This document shows, piece by piece, positions 22,108 through 30,795 of a stretch of 31,691 nt of DNA (position 1 is the stretch's first letter; each line of letters begins with the position of its first letter). The notes beneath the pieces are model-generated. The model searched no databases, had not been told where the DNA came from, and was given only the letters and a program-made list of their open reading frames with translations. A program made the position numbers and the translations under genes. The DNA is from JAFGTX01 sp942492225 (GTDB taxonomy: Bacteria > Bacillota > Clostridia > Peptostreptococcales > Acidaminobacteraceae). Location of the stretch: NCBI GenBank assembly GCA_942492225.1, contig CALODS010000058.1, forward strand, positions 1-31,691. The letters run 5' to 3'.

Positions 22108-24458
22108 TGAAAAAGTTGAATTTACGGCTCTTTCGAACAATTAAGGATACACTTGGTCAGTATGTGGCGGTGTCACTGGTAATTATAATAGGGATTATGT
22201 CTTATGTTGGATTCTCTTTAGCAATGATTAACTTACAAACAACCGTTGATGATTATCATAAGATGACCAATGCTGCGGATATTTATGTTGAGTTGAATCG
22301 AATACCAGACAATGCCCTTAAATTTTTATATGAAATTGATGGTATTACCGATATACAGGGTCGCGTAAAAGATGATTTTTCCTATACCGATAAGCGAGAT
22401 GTACGTGGAACCTTAAGAGTAGTTTCTGTTCCTGAAGATCAAGAAAGTGCTATTCATAGCTTGTATATTCGACAGGGAAGCTTTGTAAGGGGCAATCGTG
22501 GTGTCATGGTTGTACAACCTTATGCGAGCGCTGTTGGAATTGAAATAGGCGATCCTATTGATATACAAATCAATGGAAAAACTTATAAATTAATTGTTGA
22601 AGGCATTGTATCATCTTCTGAGTTTGTTTACGTTATTGAGAATGAACAAACGTTGCTTCCAAACAACGAAAAATTTGGGATTGTTTTTTTAGAAGAATCT
22701 TTTGCCCAAAAGGCTTTTGGTTATGAAAATAGTTATAATGACTTATTAATCAAAGTCGACGATGAAGAAAAAATAGAGAGTATTATTGATGCTCTTGAGA
22801 AAAAATTAAAACGATATGGCGTTAGTCGAGTGGTCAGTTACAAAAATCAACTGAGTAACCGTATGGTACAAGAGGAAATTAATCAAGGGAAAAATTCTGC
22901 ACAAACAGTGCCGTTTATTTTTTTAATTGTAGCGTCAGCTATTATTGTCACCATGATTACAAAAATAGTGAGAAATGATCGAATGGCCATTGGTATTCTT
23001 AAAGCAATGGGATACAATAATTTTCAATTAATGGGACACTATAGTATGTATGCTATGGGTATAGGTCTTATTGGTGGTGGTTTTGGAATATTTTTTGGAA
23101 TAAAAGTGGCAGATTTATTTGCTAAAATGTATGTAGAATATAGTTTTGACATACCGATGCTTGTGGGCAATATGTACATTGAGTATGTTGTAGGGGCAAT
23201 TTTTTTAACGGTTATTTTTTGTATCGGCGCAGGACTATTCGGATCGAGACGAATCATGAGCATACATCCAGCCGAAAGCATGCGACCAGATCCGCCCAAA
23301 GTAGGTAAAGGTATTTTTTTAGAAAAGAGTCGGTTTGTTTGGGAAAATATGTCCTTTAGCTGGAAAATTGTTATGAAAAATATTTTTAGAAGTAAGAAAC
23401 GATTTTTATTTTTGGTCATGGGGATTGCACTAACGTATGCTATTACTGTATTTCCACTGTATCAATCCATTGCGATTGATCAAGTATTTTTGTCTCATTA
23501 TTCTACTTTTCAAAAGATGGATTATAATATAAACTTCAACCGTTCTATGAATGAAAGTAGTCTTTATGGAATAGCTGGTGTTGTAGATGTTAATGCTATT
23601 GAAGGGAAAATAGAATTTCCGTTTAAAATAGAATATCAATGGAAAACAAAAATATTAAATATTATAGGTGTAAAGACAGATACAGTATTTTATAATTTTA
23701 CTGATGAAACGGGACGTCCTTTGGAGTTACCTAAAAAAGGAATGTTGTTATCGGCAGGTTTAGCAAAAATTATGGGCATTGAAGCTGGGGATCAAGTGTT
23801 GATCAATACATTTTTACCAGAAAGAGAAGATCAGTGGGTGGAAGTTGTAGGTCTAGTCAAACAAAACCTTGGGTCGAATGCTTATATGGATATAGAATAT
23901 ATGCAGAAGGAATTTATGGATGAAGAATTGATTACAGGCGTTTATCTAGATTCGGCTGATGATGTGAAGGGCAAGTTAGATGAAATGAAAAACATTGGTA
24001 GCATTCAATCTGTTATTGATATGAAAGAAGGCTTCAAACAATTTATGGACGTGTTATACATTAGTATCGGCCTTATGATTGGATTTGCAGGAATTTTAGG
24101 ATTTGCCATTATTTATAATTCTACTATTATTAGTATAAATGAGCGTCGACTAGAGTTTTCATCCTTGCGAGTGATGGGCTTTACAAAAAACGAAATTTTT
24201 AGAACCGTTGTATATGAAAATATCATTATAACCTTATTTGGTATTCTTCTTGGGGTACCTCTTGCTTCTTGGATGTTTAAAGGTATTGGAGATGCACTTA
24301 GCACTGAGTTTTATAGTTTAAAGGTTGAAGTACCACCAAATTTATTTTTCTATGCAGGATTAATAACCATTGGATTTGTGATTATCGCTCAACTGGCAAC
24401 CTACGAGCGGTTGTATAAACTAAACTTTATAGATGCATTAAAAAATAGAATAACATAA
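22107..24458 (+). CDS. FtsX-like ABC permease with two FtsX domains
   Basis: A 783-residue membrane protein. It has an N-terminal helix (about residues 15-40, YVAVSLVIIIGIMSYVGFSL), a long extracytoplasmic domain, and the first FtsX domain with three helices (about 270-385). A second start helix, FLFLVMGIALTYAITVFPLY (about 432-451), another extracytoplasmic domain, and a second FtsX domain at the C-terminus (about 650-775) follow. Both FtsX domains share the typical R-x-x-x-x-I-L-K-A-M-G and R-x-x-x-FSSLRVMGF motifs. It works with the preceding ATPase and the following membrane-fusion protein, which suggests export of a peptide, lipid or drug from the outer face of the membrane. ATG 22107 is preferred over GTG 22101. 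Confidence 0.91.
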   Translation: MKKLNLRLFRTIKDTLGQYVAVSLVIIIGIMSYVGFSLAMINLQTTVDDYHKMTNAADIYVELNRIPDNALKFLYEIDGITDIQGRVKDDFSYTDKRDVRGTLRVVSVPEDQESAIHSLYIRQGSFVRGNRGVMVVQPYASAVGIEIGDPIDIQINGKTYKLIVEGIVSSSEFVYVIENEQTLLPNNEKFGIVFLEESFAQKAFGYENSYNDLLIKVDDEEKIESIIDALEKKLKRYGVSRVVSYKNQLSNRMVQEEINQGKNSAQTVPFIFLIVASAIIVTMITKIVRNDRMAIGILKAMGYNNFQLMGHYSMYAMGIGLIGGGFGIFFGIKVADLFAKMYVEYSFDIPMLVGNMYIEYVVGAIFLTVIFCIGAGLFGSRRIMSIHPAESMRPDPPKVGKGIFLEKSRFVWENMSFSWKIVMKNIFRSKKRFLFLVMGIALTYAITVFPLYQSIAIDQVFLSHYSTFQKMDYNINFNRSMNESSLYGIAGVVDVNAIEGKIEFPFKIEYQWKTKILNIIGVKTDTVFYNFTDETGRPLELPKKGMLLSAGLAKIMGIEAGDQVLINTFLPEREDQWVEVVGLVKQNLGSNAYMDIEYMQKEFMDEELITGVYLDSADDVKGKLDEMKNIGSIQSVIDMKEGFKQFMDVLYISIGLMIGFAGILGFAIIYNSTIISINERRLEFSSLRVMGFTKNEIFRTVVYENIIITLFGILLGVPLASWMFKGIGDALSTEFYSLKVEVPPNLFFYAGLITIGFVIIAQLATYERLYKLNFIDALKNRIT

Positions 24459-24477
24459 GTAAAGATGGAGGCGCTTT

Positions 24478-25731
24478 ATGAAGAATATAATGAAAATTAA
24501 TAAGAAAATATTGTCAGGAAAAATAAAGTATATACTTATTGGTATTATAATGGTGGGTATTGGTGTATTTGTATTTCAAGGAGGCTCAGGCGTTGAGGTT
24601 CAAGGCACTGTAGTAGATACAGGTGCTGTACAGCAGTATGTTGAAGAAGTTGGTGAATTTACTGCCAAAACAGCTATTGTAATGAATGGTCGCGTTAGTG
24701 GTGTTGTTGAAAAGGTGCTGAAGGTTGAAGGTGATACTGTCAAAGCGGGGGATGTACTTGTTGTGATGGACCAAGAAGATCAACTTTTAAGAATGCAAAT
24801 TACAGAAGCTGAAATTGATGCAGTTTATGCCGAACTCTTAGAGGCGGGACGTTCAGATGTCAATAGAGTATCACAAGTGAAATCTCAAATTGCGTTGGCT
24901 CAAAATGTTTATGTTGAAAAGAAAGAAAATTACGATAACAACGAATTGCTCTTTGCTTCAGGTGCTATAAGTCAATTGGATAGAGACAATAGCAAGAGAG
25001 AATACGAGGATAGCCTCCAATCCCTTAAAATTGCACAAAATGATTTAACACTGCTCACAAAAGGCGTTTCAAAAAATGTAAAAAATCAATTTGAAAGTCA
25101 ATTATCAGCACTGAATTCTAAATTAGAGTTGGAAAAGAGACAATTAGAACAAATGCAAATTAAAGCACCTATTGATGGCGTTGTAACAGATAAATATGTA
25201 AAACGAGGCGATATTATAAATTTTGGTACTCCGATTATTGAAGTAAGTAATCCCAGTGCATTTCACGTAACAGCAGATTTGCTAATATCTGATGCAGGTA
25301 AAGCCCGAGAAGGGCTAAAAGTCATTATTTCAGATCCGGAGACAGACGCGAAGTGGCAGGGACATATTTCTAAAATTTATCCTAAAGCCTTTTCTAAGTT
25401 ATCAGATCTTGGTATTGAGCAAAAAAGAGTAAAAGTTGAAATAGAACCAATGATGATGGATTTTGATCGATTTGGTTATGAATTTGACTTAAGAATTATA
25501 TTTGAAGAACAGGAAGAAGTCGTTAGATGCAAAGATAGCGCAGTATTTCAAATTGATGGATCGGATTATGTCTTTAAAAATGTAGAAGGTAAACTGATTT
25601 TAGCTCCTATCGAATTGGGTCTTGTGGGTGAAGAATACGTGGAAATTCTAAATGGATTAGTTGTTGGTGATGCAATTGTACAATCACCAGGTAATTCTTT
25701 AGAAGAAGGAATGAGTGTTATTTTGAAATAA
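24478..25731 (+). CDS. HlyD/MacA-type periplasmic adaptor (membrane fusion) protein
   Basis: A 417-residue protein with an N-terminal membrane anchor (about residues 18-33, IKYILIGIIMVGIGVFVFQG). The first biotinyl-lipoyl half reads VMNGRVSGVVEKVLKVEGDT, followed by VKAGDVLVVMDQED. A coiled-coil hairpin (about 100-215) follows, then the second lipoyl half IKAPIDGVVTDKYVKRGDII, a beta-barrel and a C-terminal membrane-proximal domain ending SPGNSLEEGMSVILK. This is the full architecture of MacA-like adaptors. In Gram-positive bacteria such proteins work with FtsX-type ABC exporters, as the two genes upstream indicate. The ribosome site is GGAGG; the gene is 19 bases after the permease. A terminator follows at 25751. 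Confidence 0.92.
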   Translation: MKNIMKINKKILSGKIKYILIGIIMVGIGVFVFQGGSGVEVQGTVVDTGAVQQYVEEVGEFTAKTAIVMNGRVSGVVEKVLKVEGDTVKAGDVLVVMDQEDQLLRMQITEAEIDAVYAELLEAGRSDVNRVSQVKSQIALAQNVYVEKKENYDNNELLFASGAISQLDRDNSKREYEDSLQSLKIAQNDLTLLTKGVSKNVKNQFESQLSALNSKLELEKRQLEQMQIKAPIDGVVTDKYVKRGDIINFGTPIIEVSNPSAFHVTADLLISDAGKAREGLKVIISDPETDAKWQGHISKIYPKAFSKLSDLGIEQKRVKVEIEPMMMDFDRFGYEFDLRIIFEEQEEVVRCKDSAVFQIDGSDYVFKNVEGKLILAPIELGLVGEEYVEILNGLVVGDAIVQSPGNSLEEGMSVILK

Positions 25732-25750
25732 AATGAAAATATATTTATTG

Positions 25751-25782
25751 AATCAGCATTTTAAATAATGCTGATTTTTTTT
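25751..25782 (+). terminator. Intrinsic terminator after the MacAB-like operon
   Basis: AATCAGCATT (25751-25760) pairs perfectly with AATGCTGATT (25767-25776) around TTAAAT, followed by T to 25782. Confidence 0.93.
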
Positions 25783-25842
25783 AGGATCAAAATTTATCGA
25801 AAGTAATTGGCGAATTATATTAAAAATTAAAAAACCTGTACG

Positions 25843-25856
25843 AGAACATATGTTTC
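25843..25856. promoter_or_regulatory. LexA (SOS)-like box upstream of pcrA
   Basis: AGAACATATGTTTC matches the Firmicute LexA consensus CGAACRNRYGTTYG at all positions except the two outer ones. It overlaps the expected -35 region of a promoter whose -10 is TATACT (25872-25877), 33 bases before the pcrA start. This suggests SOS control of pcrA-ligA; experimental regulation is not shown here. Confidence 0.55.
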
Positions 25857-25910
25857 AAATAGAAAAAATGCTATACTATTTTTAGTGAAAAAGAAGTTAG
25901 GAGAAATAAA

Positions 25911-28133
25911 ATGAATTTATCTACGTTGAACCCTATGCAGCGGGTAGCTGTTGAAACAACAGAAGGACCTGTACTTGTTGTTGCAGGCGCTGGATCAGGT
26001 AAAACTCGAGTGTTAACTCATAGAATTGCGTATTTAATTAAAGAAAAACGTGTGTTTCCAAGCAATATATTAGCCTTTACTTTTACCAATAAAGCGGCTC
26101 AAGAAATGAAGCTTAGAGTAGGTCATCTTGTAGGTGGCGATTCTAACGGTATGTGGATGGGTACATTTCACTCTATTTGTGTGCGGATTTTAAGAGGTGA
26201 TGCAGAGAAAATAGGCTATAAAAGTGATTTTGTTATCTATGATACATCGGATCAAAAAGTACTTGTTAAAGAATGTATGAAGGAACTCAATATCGATGAT
26301 AAAAAAATACCAGTGAACAGCGTTCTCTATAGAATCAGTGGAGCGAAAAACGATATGCTTTCACCAGAAGCTTTTGCGGATGATGTAGGTGACAATTATC
26401 CGGATGCACTTGTTGCCAAAGTCTACGCTCTTTACCAACGAAAAATATTTAAGAATAACGCGATGGATTTTGATGATTTAATTGGAAATACCCTTAGATT
26501 ATTTGATGAAGATGAAGAAGTTTTAACATATTATCAAAAGAAGTTTAGATATGTACATGTTGATGAGTATCAGGATACGAACAAAGCGCAATACGAGCTG
26601 ATTAATTACTTGGCGTCTGGCAGTGGAAATTTATGTGTTGTTGGGGATGCGGATCAGTCTATTTACGGATGGCGTGGCGCGGATATTAGAAATATCTATG
26701 AGTTTGAAAAAGACTTTGAACGTGCAAAGGTTATTAAACTCGAACAAAACTATCGATCGACGAAAAATATATTGGCCGTTGCCAATGCGGTAATTGAAAA
26801 GAATTTATATAGAAAAGATAAACATCTATGGACTGAAAATGAAGATGGTGACAAGATTAGATATTATCGCGCACCAGACGAATACAGCGAGGGACGTTTT
26901 ATAGTTTCGGAGATTAAAAACTTACAAGAAACAGAAGGACGTAGTTATAAAGATTTTGCCATTCTGTATAGAACCAATGCACAATCTCGTGTCTTTGAGG
27001 ATGTGCTGTTGAAGAGTAAAATACCTTATAAAATTGTAGGCGGTCTTAAGTTCTACGAACGTAAAGAAATCAAAGATATAATGGCTTACATGAAAATGAT
27101 TCAAAATCCTGTTGATGATGTCAGTTTTATGCGTGTGGTAAATGTACCCAAAAGAGGAATTGGTGCAAAATCCATTGAAAAAATAGCACAGCATGCTATT
27201 CAAAATGATTTATCAATGTACCAAAGTGCCGCTATATTAATGAATGAAGAAGGTTTTTCTAAAAAGGCAACGGTCGGATTAAAATCATTTATAAATTTTA
27301 TTGATAGTTACACAAAACAAAAAACAACTATAACAGCTCATGGTATTTATAAGGGCATTGTAGATGATTCTGGCTATGTGGCGGAATTAAGATTAGAAAA
27401 CACCATTGAATCGAAGAGTCGTATTGAAAATATACAAGAATTTGAAACAGTTATACAAGAATTTGAGAAGATGGAAGAAGACAAGAGTTTGGAAACTTTC
27501 TTAGCAATGACAACATTGAAATCAGATGTTGATGGCATAGAAGAGGAAGAACAGGGGATTCTTTTAATGACATTGCATAGTGCAAAGGGGCTTGAATTTC
27601 CAGTAGTATTTTTAGTTGGATTAGAAGAAGGCATCTTTCCGAGTAGTCGGTCGATTGACGAAGAAGAGGGGATTGAGGAAGAGCGTCGTCTTTGCTATGT
27701 AGGTATTACAAGAGCGGAAGAGGTTCTTTATATGTCCCATGCTTATCAAAGAAATCGTTTTGGTAGAACAGAAGTTAATTTACCGTCTCGTTTTCTAGAA
27801 GACATTCCTAGAGACTATGTAGAGAGTTATAGTGGCGATATTTCATCGTCCACACGACAAAAAATTAATTTCCCTGGTGATTTTAACAACAAATCAAAAA
27901 GTTTTAGTGGTGCCTCTTATGCGAAACAATCTACGGATGTAACACGTAAAGTGAGAGATTTAGATGATGCTATTTCCACTGATGAAGTTGCCATTGGGCC
28001 AGGTTCAAAAAAATTGTTCATAACGCTTTTGGAGAAGGTACGGTTATTAATTATGATGGTGCAAGTGATATCATCACCATTGTATTTGATACAAGAGGTA
28101 TTAAAAAGCTCCAAAAATCAATGGCACCAATAA
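25911..28133 (+). CDS. pcrA: ATP-dependent DNA helicase PcrA (UvrD/Rep family), C-terminus out of frame
   Basis: A superfamily 1A 3'-5' helicase used in repair, plasmid replication and removal of stalled RNA polymerase. Visible motifs: Q motif LNPMQ (residues 6-10), Walker A GAGSGKT (26-32), FTNKAAQEM, motif II VDEYQDTN, GDADQSIYGWRGAD, QNYRST, TLHSAKGLEFPVVFLVGLEE and CYVGITRAEE. The first 701 residues are normal. The zero-frame tail of 39 residues is unlike the family. If the ribosome or a corrected sequence moves back one base at the A7 run (28007-28013), 44 residues follow. They contain VHNAFGEGTVIN and end KSMAPIKALL at TAA 28147, which is the expected Tudor-like RNA-polymerase-binding tail (745 residues in total). 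AGGAG precedes the ATG. It forms an operon with ligA. Confidence 0.93.
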   Translation: MNLSTLNPMQRVAVETTEGPVLVVAGAGSGKTRVLTHRIAYLIKEKRVFPSNILAFTFTNKAAQEMKLRVGHLVGGDSNGMWMGTFHSICVRILRGDAEKIGYKSDFVIYDTSDQKVLVKECMKELNIDDKKIPVNSVLYRISGAKNDMLSPEAFADDVGDNYPDALVAKVYALYQRKIFKNNAMDFDDLIGNTLRLFDEDEEVLTYYQKKFRYVHVDEYQDTNKAQYELINYLASGSGNLCVVGDADQSIYGWRGADIRNIYEFEKDFERAKVIKLEQNYRSTKNILAVANAVIEKNLYRKDKHLWTENEDGDKIRYYRAPDEYSEGRFIVSEIKNLQETEGRSYKDFAILYRTNAQSRVFEDVLLKSKIPYKIVGGLKFYERKEIKDIMAYMKMIQNPVDDVSFMRVVNVPKRGIGAKSIEKIAQHAIQNDLSMYQSAAILMNEEGFSKKATVGLKSFINFIDSYTKQKTTITAHGIYKGIVDDSGYVAELRLENTIESKSRIENIQEFETVIQEFEKMEEDKSLETFLAMTTLKSDVDGIEEEEQGILLMTLHSAKGLEFPVVFLVGLEEGIFPSSRSIDEEEGIEEERRLCYVGITRAEEVLYMSHAYQRNRFGRTEVNLPSRFLEDIPRDYVESYSGDISSSTRQKINFPGDFNNKSKSFSGASYAKQSTDVTRKVRDLDDAISTDEVAIGPGSKKLFITLLEKVRLLIMMVQVISSPLYLIQEVLKSSKNQWHQ
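28007..28013 (+). other. A7 run and in-frame A_AAA_AAA slippery heptamer at the pcrA frame break
   Basis: The seven A lie with the first as third base of the TCA codon, so the run reads A_AAA_AAA in the zero frame, the standard bacterial -1 slippery site. A -1 shift (or one extra A) restores the canonical PcrA C-terminus to 28147. It may be programmed recoding, RNA polymerase slippage, a mutation, or a sequencing error; sequence alone does not decide. Confidence 0.75.
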
Positions 28134-28165
28134 AAGCCTTATTATAAGAGAAAAAGGATTCTATA

Positions 28166-28248
28166 ATGACTAAAGAACGTATGTAGGTGCATTAGTCGAC
28201 AAATAAATAAACATAGCGAGTGCTTCTTACGATAAGGATCACCGACTA
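28166..28248 (+). pseudogene. ligA: Disrupted 5' end of ligA (start codon and domain Ia)
   Basis: ATG 28166 has an ideal ribosome site AAAGGA (28153-28158) at 7 bases and reads MTKERM before a TAG at 28184. The other frames carry pieces of the missing N-terminal domain: GALVD (frame of the downstream gene), QINKHSEC (a third frame), then YDKDH and LMDQEYEQ back in the downstream frame. The family pattern is L(V)..iN..s..YY..D.P.mtD.eYd. At least two or three small indels separate these pieces, with possible further losses (P and T of P-x-M-T-D). Confidence 0.6.
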
Positions 28249-30141
28249 ATGGATCAAGAATATGAACAAACAATTGAATTGGTTGGTGGGCTTAGTAGTC
28301 CAGAATGGCGGCTGTCAGATTCACCTACTCAACGTGTAGGTGGGACGGTACTTCCCTCATTTTCTCAAATAACCCATCAAGTAAGACTATTGAGTTTAGA
28401 TAATTCATACAATGCACAGGATTTAAGAGAGTTTGATCAACGCATTGCTAAAGAAATAGAGGGCGCCTATAACTATGTTGTAGAGTACAAAATTGATGGA
28501 TTAAGTGTTGCATTGACCTATGAAAAAGGTGTACTTATGAGTGGTGCAACAAGAGGAAATGGTGAAGTTGGAGAAGACGTAACGGAAAACGTTAAAACCA
28601 TTCGCTCAATTCCACTTAAATTAAAAGAGGCAATTGATATTATTGTACGAGGAGAAATTTATTTTCCAAAGGAAAAATTTAAAGTGCTGAACGAACAACA
28701 AGAAGCTCTTGGTTTACAACCATTTGCAAACCCAAGAAATGCAGCGGCAGGAACCCTTAGACAACTGGACTCAAAAGTTGTCGCCAAACGTCCTCTTGAC
28801 ATATTTGTTTTTAATATTTTAAAAGGCGATATGCCAAGTGATTTCCATTATGAAAATCAAGCGCATTTAGTGGATCTTGGATTTACAACGACTGAATCTA
28901 AACTATGTAACACAATAGATGAAGTTATATCATATTGTGAGGTTATGATTGAGAAGCGTCACGATTTACCTTATGAGATAGATGGTATGGTTGTCAAAGT
29001 GAATCAAATTTCTCAAAGGGAGTTACTGGGAGTAAAAGCGAAAAGTCCGAGATGGGCGATTGCTTACAAATTTCCAGCAGAAGAAAAAACAACTGTATTA
29101 AAAGAAGTGATTTTTCAAGTAGGCCGTACGGGTGTTGTAACACCAAAAGCTGAATTTGATTCGGTAGAAGTAGCGGGAAGTGTTATAAGTCGTGCGACGC
29201 TTCATAACGAAGATTATATAAGAGAAAAAGATATTAGAATTGGTGATACGATCGTTGTTCAAAAAGCAGGTGATGTTATACCGGCCGTTGTTCGTGTCGT
29301 GGTAGAAAAAAGAACAGGAAGTGAAGTGCCTGTTGAAATGCCAATCTTGTGTCCGGAATGTAAAAGTGTTCTCGTAAAGCAAGCAGGGGAAGTGGCATTA
29401 AGATGTTTAAATGAGCATTGTCCTGCTAAATTAAGACGTGGTATCGAGCATTTTGTTTCCAGAACAGCAATGAACATTGATGGACTGGGGATATCGATAA
29501 TAAATCTGCTTATTCAGAATGAATTTATAAAGGATTATGCAGATTTATATACACTTCATGAAAAACGAGATGCAATCGCAACACTTGAACGTATGGGTGA
29601 AAAATCTGCTGACAATTTGTTGAAAGCAATAGAAGCTTCTAAAGAAAATGGATTGGATCAATTACTTAGCGGTATGGGCATCAATTTAATTGGTGCAAAA
29701 GCCTCCAAAACACTTGCTGAACATTTTAAATCTATGGAAGTGTTGCAAACATTATCTCATAATGATCTTGTAGTCGTAGAAGAAATTGGCGATAAAATGG
29801 CACAAAGTCTGATTGATTTCCTTAGTGATGAAGAGAATAAGAATCGGATAAATAAACTGAGAGAAGCAGGCGTTAAGATGTCTTATTCAAAAGGCACTGA
29901 AATTCTTGGAGAGGCTTTTAAAGATAAGAAGGTTGTGGTAACAGGAACCTTACAAAACTTTACGAGAGAGGATGCCAAAAAAGCAATTGAAGCGCAAGGC
30001 GGGAAAGTTGTTGGAAGCGTCAGCAAAAAAACAGATTATGTACTTGCTGGAGAGAACCCAGGTTCGAAATATAACAAAGCACTAGACTTAGGTGTTGAAA
30101 TATTGGATGAAAGTACTTTTGAAGTCTTAATAAAAGGTTAA
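28249..30141 (+). CDS. ligA: NAD+-dependent DNA ligase LigA, lacking an intact N-terminal domain Ia
   Basis: 630 residues open from ATG 28249. The nucleotidyltransferase domain has DSPTQRVGG, the adenylation motif EYKIDGLSV with the catalytic lysine K81, RGNGEVGEDVTENVKTI, and EIDGMVVKVN. OB fold, four-cysteine zinc finger (CPEC...CLNEHC), helix-hairpin-helix repeats and a C-terminal BRCT domain (KKVVVTGTLQNFTREDAKKA, followed by KTDYVLAGENPGSK) are all present. LigA is usually about 660-670 residues. The missing first 30-40 residues are domain Ia, needed for NAD+ binding; their remnants lie in other frames upstream, so this start is probably not the natural one. It is co-transcribed with pcrA, the classic pcrA-ligA order. 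A strong terminator follows at 30208. Confidence 0.92.
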   Translation: MDQEYEQTIELVGGLSSPEWRLSDSPTQRVGGTVLPSFSQITHQVRLLSLDNSYNAQDLREFDQRIAKEIEGAYNYVVEYKIDGLSVALTYEKGVLMSGATRGNGEVGEDVTENVKTIRSIPLKLKEAIDIIVRGEIYFPKEKFKVLNEQQEALGLQPFANPRNAAAGTLRQLDSKVVAKRPLDIFVFNILKGDMPSDFHYENQAHLVDLGFTTTESKLCNTIDEVISYCEVMIEKRHDLPYEIDGMVVKVNQISQRELLGVKAKSPRWAIAYKFPAEEKTTVLKEVIFQVGRTGVVTPKAEFDSVEVAGSVISRATLHNEDYIREKDIRIGDTIVVQKAGDVIPAVVRVVVEKRTGSEVPVEMPILCPECKSVLVKQAGEVALRCLNEHCPAKLRRGIEHFVSRTAMNIDGLGISIINLLIQNEFIKDYADLYTLHEKRDAIATLERMGEKSADNLLKAIEASKENGLDQLLSGMGINLIGAKASKTLAEHFKSMEVLQTLSHNDLVVVEEIGDKMAQSLIDFLSDEENKNRINKLREAGVKMSYSKGTEILGEAFKDKKVVVTGTLQNFTREDAKKAIEAQGGKVVGSVSKKTDYVLAGENPGSKYNKALDLGVEILDESTFEVLIKG

Positions 30142-30207
30142 ATTAATTTTATATTTTGATAAACGCGTTCAATTGTTTTGATTTAAATACAAGGAATAAA
30201 TGAATTA

Positions 30208-30268
30208 ATAGTATGCTTTAAACCCAACATTATCAATGGTTTTGTAGGTTTAGAGTATGCTATTTTTT
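30208..30268 (+). terminator. Intrinsic terminator after ligA
   Basis: ATAGTATGCTTTAAACC (30208-30224) pairs with GGTTTAGAGTATGCTAT (30247-30263) with one mismatch, followed by TTTTT to 30268. Long loop of 22 bases. Confidence 0.88.
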
Positions 30269-30429
30269 ATATCTTTATAAAAAAAATATATAATTAATAA
30301 AAAAAACCATAAAAGAACGTATGGATTCGCACTAGATTTCAAATATTCAGAATATTCTACAGAATGAAACGCCGTTTAGAAAACAAGTCATAAGTAAGTA
30401 AAATCAAGGGATAAAGGGGTAAAAATACA

Positions 30430-30492
30430 ATGAGAAACATTATCAAGTGGCTAGAATCAAGGCTTTCGAGATTCTATGCCAACTTTTTTTGA
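30430..30492 (+). CDS. Possible 20-residue basic amphipathic peptide
   Basis: A tiny open frame, MRNIIKWLESRLSRFYANFF, with a good ribosome site AAAGGGG (30413-30419) 10 bases upstream. It has four or five basic residues and an aromatic, hydrophobic end, so it could form an amphipathic helix. It lies in the 687-base gap between ligA and the opp operon, with no convincing promoter directly ahead. It may be a leader peptide, a small secreted or membrane peptide, or chance; in this AT-rich gap chance is not unlikely. Confidence 0.3.
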   Translation: MRNIIKWLESRLSRFYANFF

Positions 30493-30520
30493 GTGAAATG
30501 GATATAAATGCTGTAATTGT

Positions 30521-30564
30521 TTTGTAATAAAGACAATAGCCCGTTTTCAGGCAATTGTTACAAA
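30521..30564 (+). other. Long imperfect inverted repeat upstream of opp
   Basis: TTTGTAA (30521-30527) pairs with TTACAAA (30558-30564). Inside are CAAT/ATTG and GCC/GGC around an 8-base loop, with a 6-base bulge and one A-A mismatch. There is no T-run. It lies 30 bases upstream of the opp promoter and could be a regulatory-protein site or a weak RNA structure. Nothing else was recognised between 30269 and 30593 apart from the tiny frame at 30430. Confidence 0.4.
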
Positions 30565-30593
30565 CTATTCACAACTACAAACCCTCGCAAACG

Positions 30594-30622
30594 TTGAAAA
30601 ATGCACTAAAATAGGCTATCAT
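30594..30622 (+). promoter_or_regulatory. Sigma-A promoter of the opp operon
   Basis: TTGAAA (30594-30599), a 17-base gap, TATCAT (30617-30622). This gives a 5' leader of about 200 bases before the oppB start, which holds the CodY-like box. Confidence 0.65.
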
Positions 30623-30795
30623 TAGTTAGGAAATCTTGATTCGACATCTAAGAAAATGACTAACCTCATGAAATGGACTTTATATTTTTTTAATCTTATC
30701 CATACACAAAATTTATAATCACAATAATAAATTTAATGAATAATCACATGAGAGTAGTTTCATTTATAAAAGAGCGTCGAGCAAACATTAACTAA

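Noticed and set aside
23039..23419. 126-residue minus-strand frame
   Set aside because: Antisense to the FtsX permease, proline/lysine-rich with no recognisable domain.
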